Of a stretch of 64,000 bases of DNA, positions 1 to 8,465 are shown one piece after another. Numbering within the stretch: the stretch's first letter is position 1; every line of letters begins with the position of its first letter. This DNA comes from Nocardia brasiliensis ATCC 700358 (GTDB lineage: Bacteria > Actinomycetota > Actinomycetes > Mycobacteriales > Mycobacteriaceae): contig NC_018681.1 of the NCBI RefSeq assembly GCF_000250675.2, positions 8,184,001 to 8,248,000 on the forward strand. The letters run 5' to 3'. The notes beneath the pieces were generated by a model that was not told the DNA's origin, did not search any database, and saw only the letters and a program-made list of their open reading frames with translations. Made by a program: the position numbers and the translations under genes.

Positions 1-2
1 TC

Positions 3-1169
3 CTCATCGTGGACCGGTTGATCCGGCCGACCATTCCGGTGGTCGCCGCGGTGCTCGGGCCGACCATGCACTGGAGTTCGAGCGTGCTGGTCCGGGTGGT
101 GGTGAGCTGGGCGGTGGCCGGCGCGCTGCCGCTGCTGATGCTGATCGTGGTGCTGGCCAACCCGGCCGCCGCCCCGACCGACCGCATCCGCACCGCCATC
201 TACCTCTCCATCGTCGGCCTGACCGTCGGCGCGATCGCCACCGCCTTTCTGGCCCGCGCCGTCGCCTCGCCGATGCGCACGCTGCGCCGGGCGCTGGACC
301 GGATCACCAAAGGCGATCTCGGCGTGCGGGTTCCGGTCGGCAGCACCAGCGAGATCGGGCGGCTGGAGAACTCGGTCAACGAACTCGCCGCGAATCTGTC
401 CGAGCGACAGCGGATGCGTGACCTGTTCGGCAGGCATGTCGGCAACGAAGTGGCCGAACGCGCACTGGCCGGCGGTGTCGACCTGACCGGTGACGTGCGC
501 GAGGTGACCGCGCTGTTCGTCGACGTGACCGGCTCGGTCGAGCTGTCCACCGGACTGCCCCCGGAAGAGTTCGTGGCCAAACTGAACCGGCTGCTCGCCA
601 CCGTGGTCGCGGCCACCGAAGAGAACAACGGACTGGTCAACAAGTTCGAAGGTGATGCGGCGCTGTGTATCTTCGGCGCCCCGATCGAGCTGCGCGACAA
701 CGCGACCCCCGCGCTGCGCGCCGCCCGCCGGATCCGGGACGAGGTACTCGCCGCGGGAGAACTCGATATCGGCATCGGCGTGGCGCGCGGACCGGTCTTC
801 GCGGGCAACGTCGGCTCCGACACCCGACTGGAGTTCACCGTCATCGGCGATGCGGTCAACGAGGCCGCACGCCTCACCACCGAAGCCAAAGAGGCGCCGC
901 GCCGAATCCTGGTGAGCGGCGCGGTCATCGCGGCCGCGGCCTCGCACGAACGCACCAAATGGGTGCACTACGAAACAATCCTGCTGCGCGGTATGCACAC
1001 CCCGACCGCCTGCTGGACCGACAACGACCGGCGCACCGGCACCCGCCCGAGCCCGGTCGCCACCGGCGGCAGCGCCGAACCCGTGATCGACGGCAGCACC
1101 ATCGCCGACCCGCTCATCAAGCGCAGCCCCGCAGCCGAAGCCCGCACCGCCACAGCCGAACCCGAGTGA
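3..1169 (+). CDS. Class III adenylate cyclase with HAMP domain (5' end outside window)
   Basis: Makes cAMP from ATP; membrane-bound with a cytoplasmic catalytic domain. The frame is open from base 3, so the true start lies upstream. Visible order: two transmembrane helices (about bases 85-160 and 195-270), a HAMP linker (about 270-420) ending in the segment RMRDLFGRHV, then a cyclase domain. The catalytic aspartates sit in FVDVTG and in NKFEGDA, whose Lys is the adenine-selecting residue; VIGDAVNEAARL holds the second specificity Asp plus the transition-state Asn and Arg. All key residues are present, so it should be active on ATP. The build matches the mycobacterial Rv1318c-Rv1320c/Rv3645 family, which has six helices, so about four are missing off the edge. 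The last 50 residues are Pro/Ala-rich and look disordered. Confidence 0.93.
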   Translation, partial: LIVDRLIRPTIPVVAAVLGPTMHWSSSVLVRVVVSWAVAGALPLLMLIVVLANPAAAPTDRIRTAIYLSIVGLTVGAIATAFLARAVASPMRTLRRALDRITKGDLGVRVPVGSTSEIGRLENSVNELAANLSERQRMRDLFGRHVGNEVAERALAGGVDLTGDVREVTALFVDVTGSVELSTGLPPEEFVAKLNRLLATVVAATEENNGLVNKFEGDAALCIFGAPIELRDNATPALRAARRIRDEVLAAGELDIGIGVARGPVFAGNVGSDTRLEFTVIGDAVNEAARLTTEAKEAPRRILVSGAVIAAAASHERTKWVHYETILLRGMHTPTACWTDNDRRTGTRPSPVATGGSAEPVIDGSTIADPLIKRSPAAEARTATAEPE

Positions 1170-1453
1170 CCCGGCGGGTTCGAGTGGGTCAGCCGATCAC
1201 CAGGGCATCGGCCGAGAGCGCAACACCACCCATTACCTGGTGATCAACGGTCCAGTACACGCCGGGCGGCGGGATGCGCGTAGTCGAGCGGGCGGCCGGA
1301 TGCGCAAAATCCCTACCGGCACCGCTGCCGGCGTGTGCTGATCGAGTATCAAGACACCGACTACGCGCGAATCGCACCGCTCAACTCGTCGTCTCGGCCG
1401 CCACCGAGACACTCGCTTATGACCGCGCGGACAACGAACGCGCGCCCCGACCG

Positions 1454-3493
1454 CTACTTCAGGTGGAGAGCGGCGCGTAGTTCGTCTGCGGTGCCTACCG
1501 GGAGGTCGCAGACCGAGCCGCGGCATACGTAGGCGGCGGGTTCGCCGTTGAGGAGAGAGCGGTCGGCGAGGAGTGGGACCGCGTCCGGGGCGGCGGCGAG
1601 GATGATTGCTCCGCCCGGGGCCGCGGCGCGCGCGGCGGCCAGTAATTCCTTTGGAGCGCTGGGTGATTCGGCGGCGATGGCGACTTGCAGGGGGCCTTGG
1701 AGCGCGGCCTCGGCGACCGTGAGCCATTGTCCTGCCGAGCGGGGGGCGCGCGCCAGCACGACCGCGCCGCGCTGCAGCGTCTGCTCGGCCAGTTCGCGGT
1801 ACGGGATGGCCAGGTCGGGTTCGCTGGTGGCGGCGGCCGTGAGCAGGGCTTCGGCGAGCGACGAAGCGCCGGCCGGGGTCGCGCCGTCGATCGGGTCACG
1901 CGGGCGGGTGACCAGGGTTTCCGCATCGTCGGCGGTATCGAACCAGCTGCCCGGGGTCGCGGGATCGGCGAAATGCTGAATCGCGGTGTCCAGCAAGCGT
2001 TGCGCGTGCCGGAGCCACTCCAGCTCGCCGGTGGCCTGATGCAACGCGAGCAGGCCGGTCACCAACCACGCGTAATCCTCGAGCACGCCGGGCGACGCAC
2101 CCGCCACACCGTGCAACGACGCTCGGCGCACCCGTCCGTCTATCACGTGCTCGGACAACAGGAATCGGGCGCAGCGAGCGGCGGCCGCCACCCATTCGCC
2201 CGCGCCGAACGCGGCACCCGCTTCGGCCAGTGCCGTGATCGCCATGCCGTTCCACGCGGTGACCACCTTGTCGTCGCGGTCCGGCTGCGGGCGTCCGTTG
2301 CGGACCTTGCGCAGGGTCGCGCGGACCCGGTCGAGCCGATCGTGTTCCGCCGCTTCGGGTTCGGTGTAGCGGGTGAGCACCGAGGTGCCCTGCTCGAAGT
2401 TCCCCGCCGTGGACACTCCGAAAAAGGCGGCGGCCCAAGCACCGTCGTCGGGGCCGAGTTCGCCGATCAGTTCGGCGGGCGTCCAGACATAGGTGGCACC
2501 CTCCACGCCGGGCTTTCCAGGTTCCACGTGCGTGTCCGCGTCCAGCGCGGAGGCGAAACCCCCGTGCTCGGTGCCGAGATCGTCGAGCAGGAACTGGACC
2601 GTCTCCCGGGTGACCCGGTGCGCCAGTGATTCCGGCGGCTCCCGGCGCGCCAAATGCGCGTAGGCACGCAGTAATTGCGCATTGTCGTACAGCATCTTCT
2701 CGAAATGCGGGATCACCCAGGCGGCATCGACCGAATACCTGGCGAACCCACCACGCAGCTGGTCGTAGATGCCGCCCCGCGCCATCGCGTCTGCGGTACG
2801 AACGACCACCGCGTGCACCGCCGGGTCGCCCGTTCGCTCCCAGCTGCGCAGCAGTCCTTCCAGCAGCGCCGACGGCGGAAACTTCGGCGCCCCACCGAAT
2901 CCGCCGTTCTTCGGGTCCTCGTCCCGCAGCGCCGCCGCCACCGCATGGTCGAGCAGTTCCGGCACGATCGTGAACTCCGAATCCGGCAGTCCCGCGGCTT
3001 GCGCCTGCAACGCCTCGGTCACCTGCGCCGAAGCTTGATCGACCTCATCGCGCCGGTGCTGCCAGGTATCCGTGATCGCGGTGAGCAACTGCGTGAACGA
3101 CGGCATCCCGCCGCGCGGCACCTTCGGGTAGTACGTCCCGCAGTAGAACGGCTCCCCCGCCGGAGTCAGGAAGCACGTCATCGGCCACCCGCCCTGCCCG
3201 GTCATCGCGACCGTCGCATTCATGTACACCGCATCCAGATCGGGCCGCTCCTCCCGATCCACCTTCACGCACACGAAGTTGTCGTTCATCAACTCCGCCG
3301 TCGCCGCATCCTCGAACGACTCGTGCGCCATCACATGACACCAGTGACAGCTCGCGTACCCCACCGACAACAGGATCGGCACATCCCGCTCCCGCGCCTC
3401 TGCCAGCGCCGCCGCATCCCATTCCCGCCAATCAACTGGATTGTCGGCATGCTGACGCAGGTAGGGAGATGTTGCAGCGGCCAATTGGTTCAC
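1454..3493 (-). CDS. Thioredoxin-fold DUF255 protein (YyaL/Rv1084-like)
   Basis: 679 residues, the usual length for the family. The N-terminal thioredoxin-like domain (about 1-160) carries the CHWC motif at residues 49-52 inside SVGYASCHWCHVMAHESFED, and the strongly conserved GGWPMTCFLTPAGEPFYCGTYYP segment follows. The rest is an alpha/alpha barrel like those of N-acylglucosamine epimerase-type enzymes. The family is often described as a thioredoxin-domain or spermatogenesis-associated-like protein; its reaction is not firmly known. In mycobacteria the homologue follows mca and Rv1083 on the same strand; here the strand is kept but about 9.5 kb of other genes intervene. Confidence 0.93.
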   Translation of the reverse strand: MNQLAAATSPYLRQHADNPVDWREWDAAALAEARERDVPILLSVGYASCHWCHVMAHESFEDAATAELMNDNFVCVKVDREERPDLDAVYMNATVAMTGQGGWPMTCFLTPAGEPFYCGTYYPKVPRGGMPSFTQLLTAITDTWQHRRDEVDQASAQVTEALQAQAAGLPDSEFTIVPELLDHAVAAALRDEDPKNGGFGGAPKFPPSALLEGLLRSWERTGDPAVHAVVVRTADAMARGGIYDQLRGGFARYSVDAAWVIPHFEKMLYDNAQLLRAYAHLARREPPESLAHRVTRETVQFLLDDLGTEHGGFASALDADTHVEPGKPGVEGATYVWTPAELIGELGPDDGAWAAAFFGVSTAGNFEQGTSVLTRYTEPEAAEHDRLDRVRATLRKVRNGRPQPDRDDKVVTAWNGMAITALAEAGAAFGAGEWVAAAARCARFLLSEHVIDGRVRRASLHGVAGASPGVLEDYAWLVTGLLALHQATGELEWLRHAQRLLDTAIQHFADPATPGSWFDTADDAETLVTRPRDPIDGATPAGASSLAEALLTAAATSEPDLAIPYRELAEQTLQRGAVVLARAPRSAGQWLTVAEAALQGPLQVAIAAESPSAPKELLAAARAAAPGGAIILAAAPDAVPLLADRSLLNGEPAAYVCRGSVCDLPVGTADELRAALHLK

Positions 3494-3559
3494 GCTTCCA
3501 GCCTGCCATACCGAGGTGCACGCAAACCCGGTCCTTGCTCGTCTCTCACGTCCGGGGTC

Positions 3560-3610
3560 AACTCGGATTTATCGTTGCGTTAGTCCGAGTTATGAGATTA
3601 AATCGGACTA
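3560..3610. promoter_or_regulatory. Three-half-site inverted repeat upstream of the Fic gene
   Basis: TAGTCCGAGTT at 3581-3591 and AAATCGGACTA at 3600-3610 form an inverted repeat (10 of 11 bases). A third half site, AACTCGGA at 3560-3567, is the exact reverse complement of TCCGAGTT at 3584-3591. This array ends 32 bases before the Fic start codon. It is a likely operator, and the winged-helix tail of the Fic protein itself is the natural candidate to bind it. Confidence 0.6.
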
Positions 3611-3642
3611 AGGTCGTGGTTCTTCCGGGTTAGGAGGCGTCT

Positions 3643-4845
3643 GTGTCGACAAAGTGGCCCGCGCACGCCCGCGAGCGGCGAGCGTGGCAGCAGACGCATC
3701 GCGGCGGCACCCGGGACGATCGAATGCTGCGGGAGATCGAGGTGTCCCTGCCACCAAGGATCGCCACACAGGCAGTCGACATCGATGCTGCGCTGTCGAC
3801 CGAATTGGAGGCGGCGGTTCGGGAGATCGCGGTGTTGGACGCGGCGCACGGGGGCCAACTCGAGGCGTTGGGGTTGCTGCTACTGCGCACCGAGTCGGTA
3901 GCGTCGTCGAAGATCGAAGCCATCGACGCGGATCTCGACGACTACGCTCGCGCGCTACACGGCATTCGGAGCAACCCTTCGGCGGTGGCGATGGCCGCCG
4001 CAACAGATGCGCTGGACGCGCTGATTGGCTCCGCCTCCCGAGAGCGCCGGGTCACCATACCGAATTTCCTTGCCGCGCACCGCATTCTCATGGCCGACGA
4101 CAAGTACGAACACAGGCATGCAGGGCGCTTCAGGGACATGCAGAACTGGATTGGTGGCAGCGACCATTCGCCGCGTGGTTCGCTCTACATTCCGCCACCA
4201 CCGGACACCGTGGCCGATTACATGGCCGATCTAGAGACGTTCGTCAACCGGAGCGATCTGTCGGCGCTCGCGCAAGCGGCGGTCGCGCACGCGCAGTTCG
4301 AGTCCATTCATCCGTTCACCGACGGCAACGGCCGGATCGGGCGGGCGCTCATCAACAGTGTGTTGCGGTTGCGTGGCGTAACCACACTGGTGGTGGTTCC
4401 GCTCGCGTCGGCACTAGTAGCCCGGCGCGACCGCTACTTCGAGCTGCTCACGCTCTACCGGACAGGTGATGTGCGGCCGCTCATCTCGGATTTCGCGCGA
4501 TGTGCGGCGATAGCGGCGGCGCAGTCGCGAACGACAGCCGAGCGGCTGCGCGACGAGATCCCGCGCGAGTGGCGCGAGCTGCTCGGCGGCGTGCGCGCCG
4601 GCAGCGCCGCCGCCGCGTTACTCGAACAGCTACCTGCCCACCCGATCCTGTCCGCCGAGGAGGCGGAAGCCCTGACAAACGCTTCTCGCAGCAGTGTTTT
4701 CGCGGCGATCGACCGCCTGGCCGAAGCCGGCGTACTACGGCCCCTCACCGACCGGAAACGCAGCCAGATCTGGGGCGCCGGCGCAGTCCTCGACGAACTC
4801 GACGACCTCGGCGTCCGGATCGCCGACGCGGCTCGCCCACTGTGA
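3643..4845 (+). CDS. Fic-domain AMPylase with C-terminal winged helix
   Basis: 400 residues, GTG start with GGAGG five bases upstream. Fic enzymes move AMP (or another nucleotide part) from a nucleotide onto a target protein. The full catalytic motif HPFTDGNGRIGR is at residues 223-234. An N-terminal Fic domain holds the candidate inhibitory helix SSKIEA at 88-93 with Glu92; the usual Gly/Asn after the Glu is Ala here. Residues about 320-385 read as a winged helix (ALTNASRSSVFAAIDRLAEAGVL), typical of stand-alone class II Fic proteins. No antitoxin-like small ORF lies next to it, fitting self-inhibition in cis. The array of inverted half sites just upstream suggests autoregulation. The target is unknown. 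Confidence 0.92.
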   Translation: MSTKWPAHARERRAWQQTHRGGTRDDRMLREIEVSLPPRIATQAVDIDAALSTELEAAVREIAVLDAAHGGQLEALGLLLLRTESVASSKIEAIDADLDDYARALHGIRSNPSAVAMAAATDALDALIGSASRERRVTIPNFLAAHRILMADDKYEHRHAGRFRDMQNWIGGSDHSPRGSLYIPPPPDTVADYMADLETFVNRSDLSALAQAAVAHAQFESIHPFTDGNGRIGRALINSVLRLRGVTTLVVVPLASALVARRDRYFELLTLYRTGDVRPLISDFARCAAIAAAQSRTTAERLRDEIPREWRELLGGVRAGSAAAALLEQLPAHPILSAEEAEALTNASRSSVFAAIDRLAEAGVLRPLTDRKRSQIWGAGAVLDELDDLGVRIADAARPL

Positions 4846-5012
4846 TCATGTCGACGACTTGCTCTGGGTCGTCGATACGAACTACGGGCCACACTCTCCG
4901 TGTCCAACCGGCGAGGACGGCATCGTCGCACGATCCACGGCCCGTATCCGCCCGTCGCGGGCAAGACCGGCTGCGGTGGTTGTTCCGGACCCAGCCGGTC
5001 GAGAGCTGCGCG

Positions 5013-5498
5013 TCAATTCTTGACGAGCCCTTCGGTGGCGGTGCGTCCGGCGGCGGTGACGCGGTCGAGGAATCCGGCCAGGAGTTCGAGCTGCTCCGGG
5101 GTGTAGTCGGCGCAGAGTTCGTCTACGGCGGTGTTCATTCCGGACAGCAGGTCGTACATCTCGCCGAGCCGGTCGGGGAGGGAGCGGACCACGACGGCGC
5201 GGCGGTCGTCGCTGGCGCGTTCGCGCACGATCCAGCCCGCTCGTTCCAGTCGGTCCAGGACGCCGGTGAGCGTGGCAGGGTGCACGCCGGCGTGTTTCGC
5301 GAGCGCGCTGGGGCTCAGCGGGCCGTGACCGTTGATCAGGTCCAGGCAGTCGAAGTCGATGTCCTTGAGTTCCAGACGGGCCCCGACCTGCCGGTTGAGC
5401 AGGGCCAGCTGGCTGCGCACCGCGCGCAACGAGCCCTTGATCCTGGTCGTCACCCGACGGCGGTGACGAGGATCACCACCATTTACTACGGAACTCAT
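5013..5498 (-). CDS. MarR-family transcriptional regulator
   Basis: 161 residues. The winged helix-turn-helix reads LSPSALAKHAGVHPATLTGVLDRLERAGWIVRERASDDRRAVVV, with the DxRR wing loop of the MarR family; flanking helices form the dimer interface. The ATG at 5498 has GGAG six bases before it. The gene diverges from an NmrA-like reductase across 97 bases holding palindromic TCATAT/ATATGA repeats, so it probably represses both itself and that gene. The inducing ligand cannot be read from the sequence. Confidence 0.92.
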   Translation of the reverse strand: MSSVVNGGDPRHRRRVTTRIKGSLRAVRSQLALLNRQVGARLELKDIDFDCLDLINGHGPLSPSALAKHAGVHPATLTGVLDRLERAGWIVRERASDDRRAVVVRSLPDRLGEMYDLLSGMNTAVDELCADYTPEQLELLAGFLDRVTAAGRTATEGLVKN

Positions 5499-5537
5499 AT
5501 CATCTCCAGCTCATATCAAATAATATGACTTTCATAT
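5495..5537. promoter_or_regulatory. Likely MarR operator (TCATAT/ATATGA repeats)
   Basis: TCATAT occurs at 5495-5500, 5511-5516 and 5532-5537, and ATATGA at 5523-5528. Two palindromes result: TCATAT-N6-ATATGA (5511-5528) and ATATGA-CTT-TCATAT (5523-5537). They overlap the start codon of the regulator gene, fitting repression by steric block. Confidence 0.6.
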
Positions 5538-5595
5538 TTTACGACATCCGTTGGAGGCCGCGGCAGCGGCCGACCAGGAACGAAGAAGGTCGATC

Positions 5596-6438
5596 ATGAT
5601 CGTCGTCATCGGCGCCACCGGAATGGTGGGCCGGGAAGTAGTCACCCAACTGCACGAGTCCGGCGCGAAAGTCACCGCCGTCACCCGCGACGCCACCGCC
5701 GCGCAGCTACCACCGGAAATCACTGTGGTGCAGGGTGATCCGTCGGTGCCGGTCATACCCCGCGATGCGTGGAGCGGCGTCGAGGCGGTGCTGCTCAGCT
5801 CGCGCGCGGTCGTCGCCACCGCGCCCGAAATCCTTTCCACCGCAGCCGAGTACGGCGCCCGCCGGGTGGTGGTCGTCTCGGCGGCCACGGTCGAATACCC
5901 CGCCGGCGAACCCCGATTCATCGCCGGATTCCGCGCGCTGGAGGCGGCCGCCGCAGCCTCGGGTCTGGCGTGGACTTCCTTGCGCTGCTCCGATTTCGAC
6001 GCCAACACGTTCGCTTGGATACCGCAGCTGCACGGCGGGGACGTGGTGCGCGGCGCCTACGGCAAGGCCGCCACTTCGCCGATCCACGAACGCGATATCG
6101 CCGCGGTCGCCGTCCGCGCGTTGACGAGCGAGGACCACGCCGGTCGCCACTACGTGCTGACCGGTCCACAATCGTTGACCCAGTACGACAAAGTCCGCCT
6201 GCTCGGCGACGCCATCGGCCGCGACCTGTCGTTCCTCGAACTGCCGCCGGAACAGGTGCGTGCCGCGATGACCGCACAGGGTCTACCCGAGGACATCCCC
6301 GCCCGGCTGCTCGGTTCGCTCGCGGACTACACCCGCGTCCCCGGTCCCACCACCGACACCGTCGAAGAACTGCTCGGCCGCCCGGCCCTCGGCTTTTCGG
6401 CCTGGGCCGCCGAGCATGCCGCCGCTTTCCGCCGTTGA
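5596..6438 (+). CDS. NmrA-like NAD(P)-binding oxidoreductase
   Basis: 280 residues from the ATG at 5596, preceded by AAGAAGG. The start MIVVIGATGMVGREVVTQL is a Rossmann GxxGxxG nucleotide-binding loop of the atypical short-chain dehydrogenase/NmrA type; the reading frame continues upstream but this is where homology and the ribosome binding site agree. No classical YxxxK motif is evident, as usual for NmrA/quinone-oxidoreductase-2-like members. Divergent from the MarR regulator, which probably controls it. Substrate unknown; such pairs are often tied to quinone or electrophile stress. Confidence 0.87.
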   Translation: MIVVIGATGMVGREVVTQLHESGAKVTAVTRDATAAQLPPEITVVQGDPSVPVIPRDAWSGVEAVLLSSRAVVATAPEILSTAAEYGARRVVVVSAATVEYPAGEPRFIAGFRALEAAAAASGLAWTSLRCSDFDANTFAWIPQLHGGDVVRGAYGKAATSPIHERDIAAVAVRALTSEDHAGRHYVLTGPQSLTQYDKVRLLGDAIGRDLSFLELPPEQVRAAMTAQGLPEDIPARLLGSLADYTRVPGPTTDTVEELLGRPALGFSAWAAEHAAAFRR

Positions 6439-6576
6439 AGCTGCTTGCGCGAGATGCAAAACGGACTTACATAACTTGCGTGGCACGCAGTGCTGTCGGA
6501 TTCCTAGCCTCATGGTCATGTCACTGTCCGCCCACCCGACGACTCCCGAATCGGGCGGCAACAGAAGGGAATTCCC

Positions 6577-6933
6577 ATGAGTACAACCGCCGCCGTCACC
6601 GCGTTCATGCTGGTGAAGACCACCCCGGAGTGGCTGGCGCTGACCGTTCCGCAACGGGTCACCGCCTTCGAAACCGAAGTCCTGCCCGCCATCAACGAAA
6701 GGACGAAGGGCGTCCGCTCCCGCTTCTTCGACACCGAGTTCTACTCCACCCGCGTCACCGACGTCTGGATGTGGGAGGCCGACGACCACGAGTCCTACCA
6801 ACTCCTGATCGAGGCCCTCCGCGAAACCCCCTTCTGGGACCGATATTTCGAGATCGTCGACCTCCTGGTAGGGGTCGAGAACGGGTACGCCAAGAACTAC
6901 GACCTCGAAACCTTCGCCACCGTCAGCACATAG
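6577..6933 (+). CDS. Darcynin-like small protein
   Basis: 118 residues, ATG preceded by AGAAGGGA. I recognise the darcynin family from the pattern FMLVKTTPEWLAL...RFFDTEFYSTRVTDVWMWEADD...YQLLIEALRETPFWDRYFEIVDLLVGVENGY, which fits a ferredoxin-like alpha/beta fold of the dimeric alpha-beta-barrel kind. No signal peptide or membrane segment. Biochemical role is not established. It stands alone, 138 bases after the NmrA-like gene on the same strand. Confidence 0.82.
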   Translation: MSTTAAVTAFMLVKTTPEWLALTVPQRVTAFETEVLPAINERTKGVRSRFFDTEFYSTRVTDVWMWEADDHESYQLLIEALRETPFWDRYFEIVDLLVGVENGYAKNYDLETFATVST

Positions 6934-7075
6934 TCAGGACGGCCATCCGGTCGACGCAGGGGGTAGGACAGTAGTGCGTACGAACGAATTTGCTGTGCTC
7001 GACCCCGGTTTCGCGGTAGCTCGGGACGCGGTCTGGCAGGGTGTTCGAGTTGACCGCGTTCGGTGAGGGGGCAGT

Positions 7076-7390
7076 CTGTTTACGTATCGGGTCGAGATCT
7101 TCGAGGGCGATCGACAAAGTCCGGTGTGGTGGCAGGTGGCGAACGCGGGTTGGGCCGCGGAAGTGTCGGCGGCGCTGAAGGAAATAGCCGTGCGACTGGA
7201 ACTCGACCTGCCCTATCACCCGAGTGAACGGTGGTGCTGGTACCGATACGAGGTGCGCTGGCCGGACGGCGCGATCCTGGAAGGGTTCGAAGGCGCGGTC
7301 GAACCGGATGCCATCGCCGACGATCTACGCGCCCTGGCCCGAGCGGTGATCGCGGTGAGCGTCCGCGATCTGCGGCGCAGCACCGAGTGA
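7076..7390 (+). CDS. Hypothetical protein, possible CTG start
   Basis: The frame is closed by a TGA at 7064 and holds no ATG, GTG or TTG until a GTG at 7124. CTG at 7076 lies four bases after the purine-rich GAGGGGG at 7065-7071 and gives a well-formed start LFTYRVEIFEGDRQSPVWWQV, so initiation there is plausible and adds 16 residues. From CTG it is 104 residues; from GTG 88. No family recognised. The protein is acidic, Trp-rich (WWQV, GWAAEV, WCWYRYEVRW) and looks soluble, with codon use like its neighbours. Confidence 0.6.
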   Translation: MFTYRVEIFEGDRQSPVWWQVANAGWAAEVSAALKEIAVRLELDLPYHPSERWCWYRYEVRWPDGAILEGFEGAVEPDAIADDLRALARAVIAVSVRDLRRSTE

Positions 7391-7401
7391 TCGCGGCCCC
7401 G

Positions 7402-8382
7402 TCATACCTGCGGCACGGTGAAGGTCTGGAGGTGGTCTATCTGGACGAACTTGCTGCCGGGGCCGGCTTGGGCGACCGCTTTGCGGAGGGAGTCGAGACC
7501 GCCCCAGTCGCGGGCCGGTGCGGTGAGCGGATGGTCGAAATCGTCCCAGTGCGTGGGCAGAACGTAGCGGGGATGGCCGGTGACCTGGAGGAGGCGGGCG
7601 ACGTAGTCGGTGATCTTGCCGCCGCCCGCGGGGAGCAGCAGGACGTCGGGGCGCAGGCCCGACAATTCGGATTCGATGTAGTTGGAGCCGCCGAAGTTCA
7701 GGACGCGCACGCCGCCGCCGGCCACCTCGTAGGCGAGCGTGCCGCCTTCGACCAGATCGCGAATCACTCTGGGCTCCGGTAGTTTTCCCGCGCCGAAACC
7801 GGGACGAGTGCCCGCGAACGCCACTTCGGCCCTGGCACCGGACGCGGAATGCAGCGACCGCAGCACCCGGATGGTGTAGCCGTCGAAGCGCAGGTACTCG
7901 CCACCGGTGGCGATGGCGAGCTGGTCTTCCGGCGCGCCGAGCGCGGCCATCAGGTTGAGATGGGTCTCGGTGCCGAGCACGGTCGCGCCGGTCCTCCTCG
8001 CCAGATAGGGCACGTCGGTGAGGTGGTCGTAATGCCCGTGGGTGACCAGGATGTGGTCGGCGCGCAGCTCACCGCTGTCCACGTAACGGTCGATCAGGGC
8101 GGTATCGACGGCGATCGGAGTATCCGGGTCGGCGCCCGCTTCGGTATAGGTTCCGGTATGAAACCTGGTCAGCCACGGATCGATCAGCACCGTCTTGCCG
8201 CCGGGCAGCCGGATCTCCCATCCGTTGTTCCCCCACCACCGCAGTGTCACCGGGCCTGAGCCCGAAGCACCGGACGCCGGCGTCGGCTGCGCGGATTCCG
8301 TTCCCCCACATGCCACTACGCCGGCGAGCACCGCCGCGCCCGCCGTCACCCCGAAGAATTCTCGCCGTCCGAAACCTGTCAT
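7402..8382 (-). CDS. MBL-fold metallohydrolase, predicted Tat lipoprotein
   Basis: 326 residues. The N-terminus has a twin-arginine motif (GRREFF, residues 5-10), a hydrophobic stretch and a lipobox ending at Cys25 (VVAC), so the protein is probably exported folded and lipid-anchored. The metal-binding HxHxDH motif appears as THGHYDHL, followed by further His residues (TETHLN, LRSLHSASG); the fold resembles the UlaG/RomA-like branch of beta-lactamase-fold proteins. Substrate unknown. Start chosen at ATG 8382 because the signal peptide begins there. It diverges from a LysR regulator with a strong dyad in the shared promoter. Confidence 0.88.
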   Translation of the reverse strand: MTGFGRREFFGVTAGAAVLAGVVACGGTESAQPTPASGASGSGPVTLRWWGNNGWEIRLPGGKTVLIDPWLTRFHTGTYTEAGADPDTPIAVDTALIDRYVDSGELRADHILVTHGHYDHLTDVPYLARRTGATVLGTETHLNLMAALGAPEDQLAIATGGEYLRFDGYTIRVLRSLHSASGARAEVAFAGTRPGFGAGKLPEPRVIRDLVEGGTLAYEVAGGGVRVLNFGGSNYIESELSGLRPDVLLLPAGGGKITDYVARLLQVTGHPRYVLPTHWDDFDHPLTAPARDWGGLDSLRKAVAQAGPGSKFVQIDHLQTFTVPQV

Positions 8383-8437
8383 GCCGGTACCACAGCACAC
8401 GCCCGATCCCGCTGTCCAAGACCGCGCGCCCGGCCCG

Positions 8438-8458
8438 GCGATATCGAAAGCGATATCG
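8438..8458. promoter_or_regulatory. LysR-type operator between MBL-fold and LysR genes
   Basis: GCGATATCG occurs twice, at 8438-8446 and 8450-8458, separated by AAA; each copy contains the palindrome CGATATCG, so the whole is CGATATCG-AAAG-CGATATCG. It ends seven bases before the LysR start codon and 56 bases upstream of the divergent MBL gene start, a normal place for LysR autoregulation and target control. Confidence 0.6.
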
Positions 8459-8465
8459 TCGCAGC

